Source of the DNA: Armatimonadota bacterium
Lineage (GTDB): Bacteria; Armatimonadota; Hebobacteria; CAIYQO01
Reading direction: 5' to 3'
DNA length: 64,000 nucleotides
NCBI GenBank assembly: GCA_029553475.1
Contig: JAKPKV010000030.1
Span: 1 to 64,000 of the forward strand
The translations under genes were made by a program, and so were the position numbers. The notes beneath the pieces are model-generated. The model was given only the letters and a program-made list of their open reading frames with translations. It was not told the origin of the DNA and searched no databases. Positions 16,792-26,557 of this stretch are shown piece by piece (the stretch's first letter is position 1; the number at the start of each line of letters is the position of its first letter).

Positions 16792-19700
16792 TCATCCGGT
16801 TGGCGTGCCGCCCTCGCGTACATATTGCTGCCAGATGCGCTGCGCGGTCTGCCGGATGGGGATGGCGCGGTCGCGCAGCGCCGCCTGCAGCACCGCCACC
16901 ACGCCGGGGCGGTCCAGGTGGTTCGCCAGCGCGGACACCGCGGCGCTGCGCACTTCCTCGCTCTTGCGGCGGAATGGCGAAAAGAGACGAGGGTGGATGA
17001 TCTCCGCCAGCGCGCGGAACGCCTCCTCGGCGTCAAATTGCCCGAGCGCCAGCACCGCCGCCAGTTGCACGCCGTCCGGTTCATCTTTCCCAAGGCGCGG
17101 CGGCATCAGCAGACGCAGCACTTGCTCCAGCACGCGCGGCGACGGGCAGAAGCCGACGAGGGAGAGCGAGCGGGCGCGCACGTCCGCGTCGGCATCCTGC
17201 ATACCGGTCAACAGGTAGGACGTCGCCTGGTCCTTCGCGATACGCACCGCCGCGGAGATGGCCTCCGCCCGCACCCGCGCGTCGTCGTGGTGGAGCTTGT
17301 CGGCGATGGCCGCCAGCGCATCCGGCGTCCCGATCTCTTCCAACACCTGCAGGAGGTTGCGATAGACGTACCAGGCATTCGGCGCGCGCAGCTCGTCCAG
17401 CAGCAGCGGCTGCTGGATGTCGCCGAACTCGCGCAGCAGCTGCATCACCCGCACGCGCTCCTGCATGGCGGTCGTCTGCTTCAGCGCATTCACCAGCGGG
17501 CGCATGGCGCGCTCGCCCAGCAGCACCACCACGCGGCGCACGCGATCCAGGCTGCCCGGGCTCTGCACGCTCTGATCAATCAATCCGCGCAGCGCGGTCC
17601 CTTCGCCGATGCGGTCAAGCACCCCGCCAAGCTGGCGCTGCACGTCGGTGCTCCGGTCGCGCGCCAGTCGCGCGCGAATCGGCTCCAGCAGCGCGATCAT
17701 TTCGTCCCACGCCCGCCCCAGCATCAACTGCTCCAGCCGCTTTTCCGCGGTGAGCGCGGTTTCGCGCAGCGCGATCAGGTCCGTCTCCGTGTGCATGCGC
17801 TCGATCAGCAGGTGATCCAATCCCGGTGGGGACGCCGGCGGCCCGGCCCCCCGCGCCTCCTGCTCGCGCAGCCACCGGGTCAGGTTCGCCATCAGCAAAC
17901 GGCGGGCGGGCGCCGGCACACGGTCAATCATGCCGGCGAGGCGGTCCCACCCCGCGGTATCTACCGCCGCGGGGTTCGCCAGCAGCGCGGCCGGGTCCAT
18001 CGGTGGCTCGGCAGCCTCCGCGGGCGGCACGTGGCTCGCGGTGCCGGCGAGGAGGGTGTTCAGGTCAAATCCTCCCCCCTCGCTCTCGCCGGCATGCGCG
18101 TGCGGGGTGTCGCTTCCCGGCATGCCCGGCGGCGGACCGCCGGCCACCAAGCCGTGCGGCACGCCGGCGCCGCCGTCAGGTGGGGAGACGGTCGCGGTGG
18201 CGTCGGCCTGCATGTCACGCGACAGCACCTTGATATTCACCAGTGGCAGTGTCAATACCACCTCGGGCAGCGTGGCGTGCTGATCGTTCAGCTCGAAGAG
18301 TACCAACGCTTTGAGGAATTCCGTCAATTCGTCTTCCGCCACGCCGGGGGCAAAGCCGATGGCGCGGAGGCGTCCCTCGGTCATCCAGACGTGAAAATCT
18401 TTCACCGCGACCTGCACGTCGCGCCGGCTGAAGATCTGCCCGTCGAAGGCGACGTGCTGTCCGTCGAACGCAATGACCAGGCTCGGCCGCCCCGAGAGCA
18501 GGCGTTTGAGCGCGGCAACGGCGTCACGCACCGCGCGCTGCACGAGAGGGCTATTGGCGGGATAGAGGCGCAGCTTCACCCCGGCCATGCGGATGAGCAG
18601 GATCGCCTCCAGCAGCATTGGCGTATCCGCCGCCGTCACCGGTGCCGGCGCGGGAATATCCCAGCGCTCCATGTCGGCGCCCACGGTCGCCGCGGCGGTC
18701 GGCGTCGCCAGGATGGTCGGCTGCACCGCCTGGTAGTAGGGCTGCGCCCGCTCGCTTTGCCCGGACGCGTCAAAGTGATAGGCCAGCTCGCGATAAAAGC
18801 CCTCGGATTGTCCGGCGGACTGCATTTCCATCATCGCCGCAATGGCGGCATGGGCGGCGATACGCTGCGGTTCTGCAAGCGCCTGGGCAAAAGCGGAGGC
18901 TTCATCCGCATCGTGGAACTGCACCCGGTCGGGATCATGCAGATCGAGCGGGCTGAGAAACCCCAGCGCCCGCGCGCGATCAACCAGCAGCCGTGCACGC
19001 TCCTCCGGGACGTTCCACAGGGCAGAGAGGAAGTGCAGCGAGCAGGGACCGGCGATGGCGGCCTGGCCGAGCGCCGCACGATCTTCGGCGCTCAAGCCAA
19101 CTTCCTCTGCCGATGGCGCCTTTTCCGGGAAAAATTCCCACCGGTTGCCGTCCAGGGTGAGCAGGCCGTCTTCGACCCAGGCCCGCAAGGTCGCTTCGAC
19201 GGAAAGCTGCAATCCAGCGGTTTCCTGATAGAGGCGCGCGGCAATGGAGGGCAGCGCGACGGTGGGCGCCACCTCGCGCAGGAGATCGAGCACCTGCGTT
19301 TCGGTGAGCGGCGGCAGCGCGATGACGGTGCCTTTCTGGCGAATGAATCGCCGCAACACCGCCGGCATCTCTTCATCTTCCGCATCGGCGCCGGCGATGA
19401 TGCGCAAGCCATGCCCCGCCATCGTCTGCAGCGCGGTGAGTGCGGCGAGCGATTCCGGGTCGGCGAGATTGATGCTGTGAATGACCGCCACGTGGGGGAT
19501 GTGGCGCACCAGCTCCATCAAGACGCCTTCCAGCCCGTGCCGAAGTTGGCTCTCCTCGCGTGGCGGGGGCGGCGGCTCGCCGAAGCCGCGCAGCACCGGG
19601 AATAATCCCGCCAACCAGGGACAGGTGACGATCAGCGTCCCCATCCGCTGCTGCAGCAGCTCGCTGGGGTACGCGGTGAGAAAGCGGTCAATGATGCCGA

Positions 19701-20466
19701 CGATCACGGTGAAGGGCACGTGCTGGTCGCTGGGGCGGCAGATGACCTCGGCCAACGGCAGATGCTGGCCATCCAGCAGGCTGAGGATATTGCCCAACAG
19801 CCGCGTCTTGCCCGCTTGCGGCGGGGCCACGATGATCACCGTCTCCGGCTGCACGGCGGGGAGCTTCAACTCCGCGAGCATGCGCTCGATGAGCGCGTCA
19901 CGGCCGAACAGGCGCACGGCTTCCAGCCGTCGGTTCAATTCGTCCAGCGCGGAGGCCGCGCGCGGCATGCCGTCCGGCGCGCCGCCGTCATCCGGTTGCC
20001 GCACCAGCGTGCGCTCCAGCGCCACCACCGCCTCCAGCACCGGGGTGTTGTTCACCACCGGCTGCACCACGGTGAGCAGCCTGGGGTAGATCTGCTCGCC
20101 GCCGGGCAGCGCCAACGGCACGCCGCAGACCCCCTGGCGCAGGTGACTGACGAAGGCGTCAACCACCATGCCGGAGAGATCCGGAAGGAAGGCGAACAGG
20201 GTGTTATCGCGACCACGTATCAGCACGGCGGTGGGGGGGAGCGCTTTCCGCGCGCGCACCACCACTTCCCGGAGCAGCAGGTCGCCGGCGGCATGGCCGA
20301 ACGCCTGGTTCACGCTGCCGACCCCCGCCACCTCACACGCAATCAGGCTTCCGTCTGCGGGAAAGACGCTGCCGAGCAGCTCTTTCACCCATCCCTGGAC
20401 GGTGGGCAGACCGGTAAGGCTATCCTGATACAGCGCCGCGCGCGATGACGGCTTGGACGAATCCAT
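16792..20466 (-). CDS. Large signalling protein: degenerate GGDEF, P-loop ATPase, HEAT repeats
   Basis: The 1,224-residue product combines parts rarely seen together. Residues ~15-155 resemble a diguanylate cyclase fold (DSLTGLPTVQGW; FGHAAGDLLLREVV), but the GGDEF signature is replaced by GRDNT at 85-89, so cyclase activity is unlikely. Residues ~185-480 look like an AAA/STAND-type ATPase with APPQAGKT at ~214-221 as Walker A. A TPR-like middle (~580-650) follows, then a Pro/Ala linker, and the last ~350 residues carry HEAT repeats (for example PDALAAIADKLHHDDARVRA). No membrane segments. ATG 20466 follows GGAAGGAC and starts just before the GGDEF-like domain. It likely senses and scaffolds other proteins; partners are unknown. 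The upstream rhomboid and kinase genes run the same way. Confidence 0.6.
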   Translation of the reverse strand: MDSSKPSSRAALYQDSLTGLPTVQGWVKELLGSVFPADGSLIACEVAGVGSVNQAFGHAAGDLLLREVVVRARKALPPTAVLIRGRDNTLFAFLPDLSGMVVDAFVSHLRQGVCGVPLALPGGEQIYPRLLTVVQPVVNNTPVLEAVVALERTLVRQPDDGGAPDGMPRAASALDELNRRLEAVRLFGRDALIERMLAELKLPAVQPETVIIVAPPQAGKTRLLGNILSLLDGQHLPLAEVICRPSDQHVPFTVIVGIIDRFLTAYPSELLQQRMGTLIVTCPWLAGLFPVLRGFGEPPPPPREESQLRHGLEGVLMELVRHIPHVAVIHSINLADPESLAALTALQTMAGHGLRIIAGADAEDEEMPAVLRRFIRQKGTVIALPPLTETQVLDLLREVAPTVALPSIAARLYQETAGLQLSVEATLRAWVEDGLLTLDGNRWEFFPEKAPSAEEVGLSAEDRAALGQAAIAGPCSLHFLSALWNVPEERARLLVDRARALGFLSPLDLHDPDRVQFHDADEASAFAQALAEPQRIAAHAAIAAMMEMQSAGQSEGFYRELAYHFDASGQSERAQPYYQAVQPTILATPTAAATVGADMERWDIPAPAPVTAADTPMLLEAILLIRMAGVKLRLYPANSPLVQRAVRDAVAALKRLLSGRPSLVIAFDGQHVAFDGQIFSRRDVQVAVKDFHVWMTEGRLRAIGFAPGVAEDELTEFLKALVLFELNDQHATLPEVVLTLPLVNIKVLSRDMQADATATVSPPDGGAGVPHGLVAGGPPPGMPGSDTPHAHAGESEGGGFDLNTLLAGTASHVPPAEAAEPPMDPAALLANPAAVDTAGWDRLAGMIDRVPAPARRLLMANLTRWLREQEARGAGPPASPPGLDHLLIERMHTETDLIALRETALTAEKRLEQLMLGRAWDEMIALLEPIRARLARDRSTDVQRQLGGVLDRIGEGTALRGLIDQSVQSPGSLDRVRRVVVLLGERAMRPLVNALKQTTAMQERVRVMQLLREFGDIQQPLLLDELRAPNAWYVYRNLLQVLEEIGTPDALAAIADKLHHDDARVRAEAISAAVRIAKDQATSYLLTGMQDADADVRARSLSLVGFCPSPRVLEQVLRLLMPPRLGKDEPDGVQLAAVLALGQFDAEEAFRALAEIIHPRLFSPFRRKSEEVRSAAVSALANHLDRPGVVAVLQAALRDRAIPIRQTAQRIWQQYVREGGTPTG

Positions 20467-20529
20467 CGGCGAAAGTCCTTCCGGTGGATGATGCTGGCTG
20501 CGATGACATATTGGGAGGCACGTTGCCAA

Positions 20530-21231
20530 TTAATGCCAGTTATTATACCGCACCGCGGGCCGTTTCGCAAACAGATTAATGAACAACATACCCGCGACGA
20601 ACCCGCCGATATGCGCCCACCACGCGACACCGCCGTCTGGATCGGCGCCACTCAGGGCCGCCACCCCTTGGGTGAACTGCAGGAGGAACCAAAAACCCAG
20701 CACGATGAGCGCCGGCAAGCGGATGACGGTGATGAAGAAGAAAAAGACGCAGGTTTCGACCTGCGCGGCGGGGAACCGCACCACATAGGCGCCGAGCACG
20801 CCGGCCACCGCGCCGCTGGCGCCGAGCATGGGAACGGCGGAATCCGGTCCGGTGGCGATCTGCGCGGCGGCGGCGGCGACGCCGCAGAGGAGATAGAAGA
20901 GGAGGAAACGCCCCGAGCCCATGGCGTCTTCCACGTTGTTGCCGAAGATCCACAGATAGAGCATATTCCCACCGACGTGCAGCGGACCGCCGTGCAGGAA
21001 CATGGAGGTGAAGACCGTGAGCCAGACGGGCTGCAGCACGGCATGGGGGACATCGTTCCCGAGGAGCGCGGCGGGGGTGAGCGCCGCGCGCTCGACAAAG
21101 GCGCGCAGCACGTCCGAGCCGAGCGTCTCCAGCCGGAACATGTAGAAGAAGACGAGCACGTTGACGATGATGAGCGACAGCGTCACCACCGGAAAGGTGC
21201 GCGTGGGATTGATGTCCCGAAACGGCAGCAT
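20530..21231 (-). CDS. Rhomboid family intramembrane serine protease
   Basis: A 233-residue, six-helix membrane protein with the rhomboid signatures: HGGPLHVGGNMLYLWIFGNN (loop 1/TM2), the catalytic serine in GASGAVAGVLGAY (Ser139) and the catalytic His in WAHIGGFVAGM (His207). Rhomboids cleave single-pass membrane proteins within the membrane. ATG 21231 (MLPFRDINPTRTFP) is the usual family start; a longer in-frame extension exists but lacks a convincing ribosome site. It lies between the PASTA kinase and the HEAT-repeat protein on one strand, probably cotranscribed. The substrate is unknown. Confidence 0.88.
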   Translation of the reverse strand: MLPFRDINPTRTFPVVTLSLIIVNVLVFFYMFRLETLGSDVLRAFVERAALTPAALLGNDVPHAVLQPVWLTVFTSMFLHGGPLHVGGNMLYLWIFGNNVEDAMGSGRFLLFYLLCGVAAAAAQIATGPDSAVPMLGASGAVAGVLGAYVVRFPAAQVETCVFFFFITVIRLPALIVLGFWFLLQFTQGVAALSGADPDGGVAWWAHIGGFVAGMLFINLFAKRPAVRYNNWH

Positions 21232-21269
21232 GCCGTTAGCATACCATAAAATGCGCCCGGCGGGCAGCA

Positions 21270-22991
21270 TCAGGGTGCCGGCGGGCCGTAGAATTTCTCT
21301 TCGTATTGCTCCAGGTCGCCCATCTCGTCGGGGCCAACGAGCATGCGCACCAGCACCCGCTTCCCGGCGGTGTAGTCGAAGTGCTGATCGGGAATCGGAT
21401 CGCCCGACTTTAACGTGTCGTACCACATCGCCACCGGCTCACTGCCGACGGGGTTTTCAATCTCGATACGCACGTAGACGTGCTCGGCGCCCGGCAGCAG
21501 CGGCGCGGAGCCGGGCCGGTAGACGCCGTGCATCTTCTGCTGTGCGCCGTCCGACAGCACCAGCGTGACGGTGGCGGCGCGCTGGACCATCGCGCCCCCT
21601 TCCGGCTCGGTGCGGATCACCGTACCCTTCGGCACGTCATCCGACTGCTCCTTCTTCATGGCGAACGCGCCTTTGTAGCCTTCTTCGCGGATGCGGCGTT
21701 TGGCGGCATCTTGCGACATCTGCGTCACGTCCGGCATGGCGAAGATAGACGGGCCGTCGCTGATCCAGTAGAGGATCGGCGTCTCGTCGGAGAGCACGGT
21801 GCGCGCCGCCGGCTCCTGCCGGCACACCTGGCCTTCCGGTATGTCGTCATTGGACTCGCGCATCTCGGTGGCGGTCAAGTCACGACTGGCCAGCAGCGCT
21901 TTCGCCTGCACCGCCTCCATGCCGAGCAAATCGGGCATCACTTTCTTCCCCGGCGGGGGCGGCGTCACCTCGTGCCCGCCGTAGAAGACCTGGTAGCCGC
22001 CATACCCGACCACGCCGGCGAAGATGAGGAACAGAATGACGATGATCCAGCTGCCCGCGCTGCTGCCGCGCGGGGGGGGGGGCTCCGCGGGCGGGCGTTC
22101 ACGGCGTACCGGCCGCTGCACGGCCACGGTGGCGTCGGCCGGCGCCGGCGGCGCCGGCAGCAGCACGGTGGATTCGGTATCCGGCAGCAACAGGTGCGAG
22201 AGCACGCTCAACAGCTCGGCGGCGGATTGGTAGCGGGCCTGCGGATCCTTCTCCAGGCAGCGCAGGACCACCGCTTCCAGCGCGGGCGAGATCTCCGGGC
22301 GGAGCGCGCGGGGCGCGGGCGGCTGCTCGTACACCTGTTTATGCGCGATGGCGAGCGCGCTGTCTCCGTCGAAGACGGTGTGCCCGGTGAGCATCTCGTA
22401 GAGCACGCAGCCCAGCGAATAGAGGTCGGAGCAGGGGGTGGTGGTTTCGCCGCGCACGTGCTCGGGAGAGACGTAATGCACGGAGGCGAGAATCACGCCG
22501 GTGTCTTCACCGTCGGTCACCAGCTTGGCGATGCCGAAATCGGTCACCTTCACCGTGCCGTCGCGGGTGAGGAGAATATTGTGCGGCTTGATGTCGCGGT
22601 GGATGAGCCCGCTTTTATGGGACGCTTCCAGCGCGGCGGTGATCTGTCGGGCGATTTCGATGGCGGTGGGGATGGGCAGCGCACCGTCACGGCGCACGCG
22701 CTGCTTCAGGTCGGTGCCTTCGACGAACTCCATCACGATGAAATATTGCCCGTCGGCGAGGCCGGTATCGTAGATGCCGGCGATGTGCGGGTGGGATAGG
22801 CGCGCGGCGGCCTGCGCCTCGCGCCGAAAACGTTCGACGAAGTGCGGGTCCGTGGTGTATTGGTCCCGCATGATCTTCACAGCGACGGTCCGGTTGAGCA
22901 GCAGGTCGCGGGCGCGGTAGGTCACCGCCATCCCGCCTTCACCGACGCGTTCTTCCACTACGTAGCGTTCGTTCAATACCTGATGAGTCAT
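21270..22991 (-). CDS. Ser/Thr protein kinase with PASTA domains (PknB/StkP type)
   Basis: The 573-residue protein has a Hanks-type kinase domain (residues 1-270: GEGGMAVTYRA glycine loop, Lys39 in VAVKIM, catalytic HRDIKPHN at 131, DFG at 151), a Pro-rich juxtamembrane stretch, one membrane helix at ~315-336 and two extracytoplasmic PASTA domains (~350-415 and ~418-486, each starting MPD). A C-terminal beta domain of ~85 residues follows. PASTA domains bind muropeptides, so it probably couples cell-wall state to cytoplasmic phosphorylation. No PP2C phosphatase gene is next to it. The start ATG is at the conserved distance from the glycine loop. Confidence 0.92.
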   Translation of the reverse strand: MTHQVLNERYVVEERVGEGGMAVTYRARDLLLNRTVAVKIMRDQYTTDPHFVERFRREAQAAARLSHPHIAGIYDTGLADGQYFIVMEFVEGTDLKQRVRRDGALPIPTAIEIARQITAALEASHKSGLIHRDIKPHNILLTRDGTVKVTDFGIAKLVTDGEDTGVILASVHYVSPEHVRGETTTPCSDLYSLGCVLYEMLTGHTVFDGDSALAIAHKQVYEQPPAPRALRPEISPALEAVVLRCLEKDPQARYQSAAELLSVLSHLLLPDTESTVLLPAPPAPADATVAVQRPVRRERPPAEPPPPRGSSAGSWIIVILFLIFAGVVGYGGYQVFYGGHEVTPPPPGKKVMPDLLGMEAVQAKALLASRDLTATEMRESNDDIPEGQVCRQEPAARTVLSDETPILYWISDGPSIFAMPDVTQMSQDAAKRRIREEGYKGAFAMKKEQSDDVPKGTVIRTEPEGGAMVQRAATVTLVLSDGAQQKMHGVYRPGSAPLLPGAEHVYVRIEIENPVGSEPVAMWYDTLKSGDPIPDQHFDYTAGKRVLVRMLVGPDEMGDLEQYEEKFYGPPAP

Positions 22992-23213
22992 GGCATCCGT
23001 GATTCTGGTCCGATGTCTGCTGTCTCAGCATACCCGCACGGGTACTGGGTGTCAAGGAAGGGGCCGACGCCCACGATCACGCCGACGGGCTGTGCGCCTC
23101 ATGCGCGGAATTGGCCGCTGCCAGTGTCAGCCGTGTTTCCACCCGGGCGCGTCTGCAGGTGCGCGTGATTCCACAGTATAACGATGCCGGTGCGCTGTCA
23201 AATGCCGGCGGCA

Positions 23214-24053
23214 TCACCCGGGACGGACCTGCGTCAGCACCTCGGCCAACGCCTCCTGCCAGGGACGAAAGGGCGGCATCCCCGCCAGCGCCCACGCTTC
23301 CGCGCGCAGCGCGGAGTAGTCCGGACGCGGCGCGCCGCCGAACTCCGTCACCGACACTTCATCCAGCGTCACTTCGACGCCGAGCAGGCGAAACATCTCC
23401 GCCGCCAGCTCGCGCCGGCTGCACTGCCCGGCATTCACCATGTGGTAGATGCCGCCGGGCGGCCGCGCCTGTATCATGCGCGCCAGCGCCTCCACCAGGT
23501 CCGTCAGCCCGGTGGGCGAGCTGGTCTGCCGCGCCACGCGCGCCCGGCCGCTCGGCGCCGCCGCCAGCATCGCCGCCAGAAACCCCGGCCGCGCGAGATT
23601 CATCACCCAGGCCGTGCGGACGATGTAGGCGCGCTGGCAGCCCGCCAGCGCCGCGCGCTCGCCGGCGATTTTCGACTGGCCGTAGACGCCGCGGGCGGCG
23701 GTGGGGTCCGTTTCGACGTACGGCTCCCCTTTGCGGCCGTCGAACACGTAGTCGGTGCTGAGGTGGATGAACCGCGCGCCGGCGCGCTCAGCGGCGGCGG
23801 CCAGCGTGCCGGGCGCTTCCGCGTTCACTGTCCAGGCGAGGTCGGGCTGCCGCTCGCACCGGTCCACGTTCGTGATCGCCGCGGGGTTGATGATGACGTC
23901 CGGCTTGAACGCGAGCACGCATGACCAGACCGCCCGGGCATCGGTGATGTCGAGCATGGCGTGGTCGCAGGGCAGCACGGCATGCGTCCCGTCCAGGCGG
24001 GCGGCCAGCGCGCCCCCCACCCCGCCGCCGGCGCCGGTGATCAACACGCGCAT
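23214..24053 (-). CDS. rfbD: dTDP-4-dehydrorhamnose reductase (RmlD-like)
   Basis: A 279-residue extended short-chain dehydrogenase: Rossmann motif TGAGGGVGGALA at the N-terminus, NPAAITNVDRCE, STDYVFDG with the catalytic Ser/Thr-Asp-Tyr region, and the active-site YGQSKIAGE (Tyr-x-x-x-Lys). RmlD reduces dTDP-4-keto-L-rhamnose to dTDP-L-rhamnose for cell-surface glycans. It starts 6 nt after the stop of the membrane protein gene and is the last gene of a four-gene minus-strand operon. The other rml genes are not nearby. A related NAD-dependent sugar epimerase/reductase is the alternative. Confidence 0.85.
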   Translation of the reverse strand: MRVLITGAGGGVGGALAARLDGTHAVLPCDHAMLDITDARAVWSCVLAFKPDVIINPAAITNVDRCERQPDLAWTVNAEAPGTLAAAAERAGARFIHLSTDYVFDGRKGEPYVETDPTAARGVYGQSKIAGERAALAGCQRAYIVRTAWVMNLARPGFLAAMLAAAPSGRARVARQTSSPTGLTDLVEALARMIQARPPGGIYHMVNAGQCSRRELAAEMFRLLGVEVTLDEVSVTEFGGAPRPDYSALRAEAWALAGMPPFRPWQEALAEVLTQVRPG

Positions 24054-24059
24054 CGCGAA

Positions 24060-24566
24060 TTACCTCGGGAGATACGGATACGCCAGCGAATACAGGCTGG
24101 CAGCGACGAAGACGAAGAAAAACGTGATGGGGATCACCTGCTTCGGCGCCTGTTCAACGTACAGGAAGCGCCCGAAGGTCAGGCCGGCCAGCGCCGCCCC
24201 CACGGTGAGCCCCAGCAGCGTGGCGAAACCGTCCACCGATGCCCAGGCCGCCTGGTAAAACACCGTTGCCGGCATACCATACCACATCGCCAGGATCGCG
24301 CCGCAGATACACACCGTCAGCAGATGGATGCGCGGGCGGAGAATCGTCAGCACCAGATAGCTGCCGAGCATGGCAATAATCGTCAGGTTGAAACGCAGCC
24401 AGAGCTTGAGGGTTTCGCCCAGCAGCGGCAATACCAGCAGCAGCGCCAGCCCGACAAAAATGGCGAGATATCCATACGGCTGCCAGGCGTCCGGCGCGTC
24501 GTCCTCGAAAAGGACGGGCTTCGGCTGCTCGTCATCCGGCATCAACGGAATCGGCTGATCGGACAT
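24060..24566 (-). CDS. Small integral membrane protein of unknown function
   Basis: I do not recognise the family. The 168-residue protein has an acidic N-terminal tail of about 28 residues, then four predicted membrane helices (for example GYLAIFVGLALLLVLPLLG, LTVCICGAILAMWYGMPA, ATLLGLTVGAALAGLTFG, PITFFFVFVAASLYSLAYP). There are no catalytic motifs. It lies between the DUF4127 gene (39 nt upstream) and rfbD (6 nt downstream), so it probably belongs to the same transcript. Confidence 0.7.
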   Translation of the reverse strand: MSDQPIPLMPDDEQPKPVLFEDDAPDAWQPYGYLAIFVGLALLLVLPLLGETLKLWLRFNLTIIAMLGSYLVLTILRPRIHLLTVCICGAILAMWYGMPATVFYQAAWASVDGFATLLGLTVGAALAGLTFGRFLYVEQAPKQVIPITFFFVFVAASLYSLAYPYLPR

Positions 24567-24605
24567 GATGATCCTTTATCGCTCTGGACGTGCCCGCCGG
24601 TGGTC

Positions 24606-26111
24606 TCACGTGCCCGGCGCAATGCCCACTTCAAACAGGCGGCCCCACGGCAGCACGGCGCGGAAGGGCCGGTCGAGCTGCGCCGCCGCCGGGTAGCGCG
24701 CGCACAGCGACCGCCACAGCGCCTGCATGGCCGCGTTCACCCACGCTTCGACGCGCGGGGCGTCATCCCTCAGGTTCAACGGCGAGGCGCCGATCTCCTG
24801 CGCGCGCGCCGCCGCCCATCCGCGGACAATCGGCTGGTAGAGCCCGTCGTCCAGCAGGCGCGTGAATAGCGCGTCGCGATGCGCGGCCTCCATCGCCAGC
24901 GTCACCCCGCCCGCCAGCGCCGCCGCGCGCAGCGCGGCGTGCGCCAGTGCCGTGCCCAGCGTATTACCGGCGGTATTCCAGCCGGCGTAGCCGTGCAGTA
25001 CGGTATAGCGCCCGCCGTCCAGCAGCGCGTGCAGCAGGTGCGGATCGCCGCCGTTGCAATACGCGACATCCGCCACCGCGAGAGGGGCGGGCAGGCGCGC
25101 CAGCCACGCGCCGTCGCGCGGCGGATACGCGGCCAGCGCCGCCTCCCAGGTGGGGTCAGGCAACGGGGCCATCTCGAACAGATCCGGCTGCGGCGGCGCG
25201 AAGGTATGCACGGCCAGCGTCGTCCCCGCGCCGGCCCGCGCCCCCACGGCATCCACGTGCCGGCGCACCGTCTCCGCCAATGGCACGTCCTCAAACCGCG
25301 CGGGGTGCGCGGCGGCGGCAGGGTCTTCATGCACGGGATGGGCGCGCCAATCCAGCCCGCGCTCCCGCAGCACCGCCCGCGCCAGCAGCGTCTGCGCCGC
25401 CTCGTCGGTGCCGGCATACAGCCGCCAGCAGGCATCCGCCACCCGTTCACGGGCATATGCCGCCAGCGCCGCCTGCTCGGCCACGTGCAGCCCGGCGGGC
25501 GCGGTATCTTCCTGCACCAGCGCCAGGAAATCGAGCACGCCCGCGGCGAGCAGGTCCAGCGCCGCGCGGTTCACCGCGTGGTTGCGCGCCCGCGCCGCCA
25601 GGTATGCCGCCAGCAGCGCCGGCGGGATGCGCGCCTCCACCGCCGGCAGCTCCGCCGCCGCGTCCGCCTCGCCCAGGCGCTCCGCCCGGTCGCGCAGCAC
25701 GGAGTAGCGGAAAATGTCGCGGCCCGCCGCGCGCGTCTCCGCGTCGTGCCCGGTGATGGTCAGGCGCATGATGACGCTGAAGGCGGAGAGCCGCAGCTCC
25801 GGCCGTCGCGCTTTGGCCCGCCGCAGCACCGCCAGCCGCGCCAGCGCCTCGTCCACCGGCGTCACCGGCGTGCGCGACGCCACCAGCCCGCCATACGCGA
25901 GCATATCCAGCGCGAGGATGCCGCCGCGCGCCGCGTCGAGATGGCTGGAAAGCCACGCGGCGAGGGCGTCGGCGTCGCCCGGCCGTAAAAAACGCCCGAG
26001 CAGCGCCGGCGGCGGCAAGACGAGCGCCTCGCCGGCCACCGCCCCCAGTTGCCGCGGCACGGCGCAATTCACCGGGCGGTCATCCAGCGGCAAGAGGAGC
26101 AGCGCGGTCAT
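24606..26111 (-). CDS. DUF4127 family protein
   Basis: The 501-residue protein begins TALLLLPLDDRPVNCAVPRQ, the hallmark of DUF4127, and keeps further family blocks: ILALDMLAYGGLVASRTP, FSVIMRLTITG, LVQEDTAP and HGYAGWNTAGNTLGTALAH. The biochemical function of this family is unknown to me; conserved Asp, Glu and His residues suggest an enzyme. The start ATG overlaps the stop of the upstream SRPBCC gene by 4 nt (ATGA), so translation is probably coupled. It has no signal peptide. Confidence 0.85.
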   Translation of the reverse strand: MTALLLLPLDDRPVNCAVPRQLGAVAGEALVLPPPALLGRFLRPGDADALAAWLSSHLDAARGGILALDMLAYGGLVASRTPVTPVDEALARLAVLRRAKARRPELRLSAFSVIMRLTITGHDAETRAAGRDIFRYSVLRDRAERLGEADAAAELPAVEARIPPALLAAYLAARARNHAVNRAALDLLAAGVLDFLALVQEDTAPAGLHVAEQAALAAYARERVADACWRLYAGTDEAAQTLLARAVLRERGLDWRAHPVHEDPAAAAHPARFEDVPLAETVRRHVDAVGARAGAGTTLAVHTFAPPQPDLFEMAPLPDPTWEAALAAYPPRDGAWLARLPAPLAVADVAYCNGGDPHLLHALLDGGRYTVLHGYAGWNTAGNTLGTALAHAALRAAALAGGVTLAMEAAHRDALFTRLLDDGLYQPIVRGWAAARAQEIGASPLNLRDDAPRVEAWVNAAMQALWRSLCARYPAAAQLDRPFRAVLPWGRLFEVGIAPGT

Positions 26112-26557
26112 GCCTGCCCGCCCTCCACCGCCTCTTTCACCCGCGCGCAAATCGTCGCGAACACCTGGTTCATCACCCCGTAGGCCACGAACTCCGGCAC
26201 CGCCGGCCCGATCCCGTCGGGGATGAGGTAGTGGATCGAGAGGGTGAGCTGCGCGGCCGCAGCGTCGCCGTCCACCTGCCACCGGCCGTGAAACGTCTCC
26301 AGGTCGCCGGCGAGCGCGCGAAAGGCCAGCAGACCTTCCCCCTCCAGCAGCGCTTCCTCCTCCCACCGCAGCTCCGCCAGCGTGGGGATGCGCAGCCGGC
26401 GCCGATACCGCCAGCGGTCCGGCGCCGCCTCAAGAAAATCCTCGATGGCGACGTAGGGGAACAACCCCGCCACCCAGCGCACGTCGCGCACGCGCGCCCA
26501 CAGCGCCGCCCGCGACGCCGCCACCGCCACCGTGTGGGAAAAATCCGCCACCGTCAC
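26108..26557 (-). CDS. SRPBCC/polyketide-cyclase-like protein (START-like fold)
   Basis: The 149-residue protein has the length and pattern of the SRPBCC superfamily: an N-terminal strand (FSHTVAVAASRAALWARVRD), WVAGLFPYVAIED, a beta-rich middle and a long C-terminal helix (FVAYGVMNQVFATICARVKE). Such proteins bind hydrophobic ligands in a cavity or act as cyclases or hydratases. It is the first gene of the operon with DUF4127 (4-nt overlap), a membrane protein and rfbD. No ligand can be inferred. Confidence 0.65.
   Translation of the reverse strand: MTVADFSHTVAVAASRAALWARVRDVRWVAGLFPYVAIEDFLEAAPDRWRYRRRLRIPTLAELRWEEEALLEGEGLLAFRALAGDLETFHGRWQVDGDAAAAQLTLSIHYLIPDGIGPAVPEFVAYGVMNQVFATICARVKEAVEGGQA

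Noticed and set aside
16825-19605. 926-codon plus-strand frame antisense to the HEAT-repeat protein.
   Set aside because: Low-complexity Arg/His/Gln composition with no domain; the minus strand encodes recognisable motifs across the same bases.
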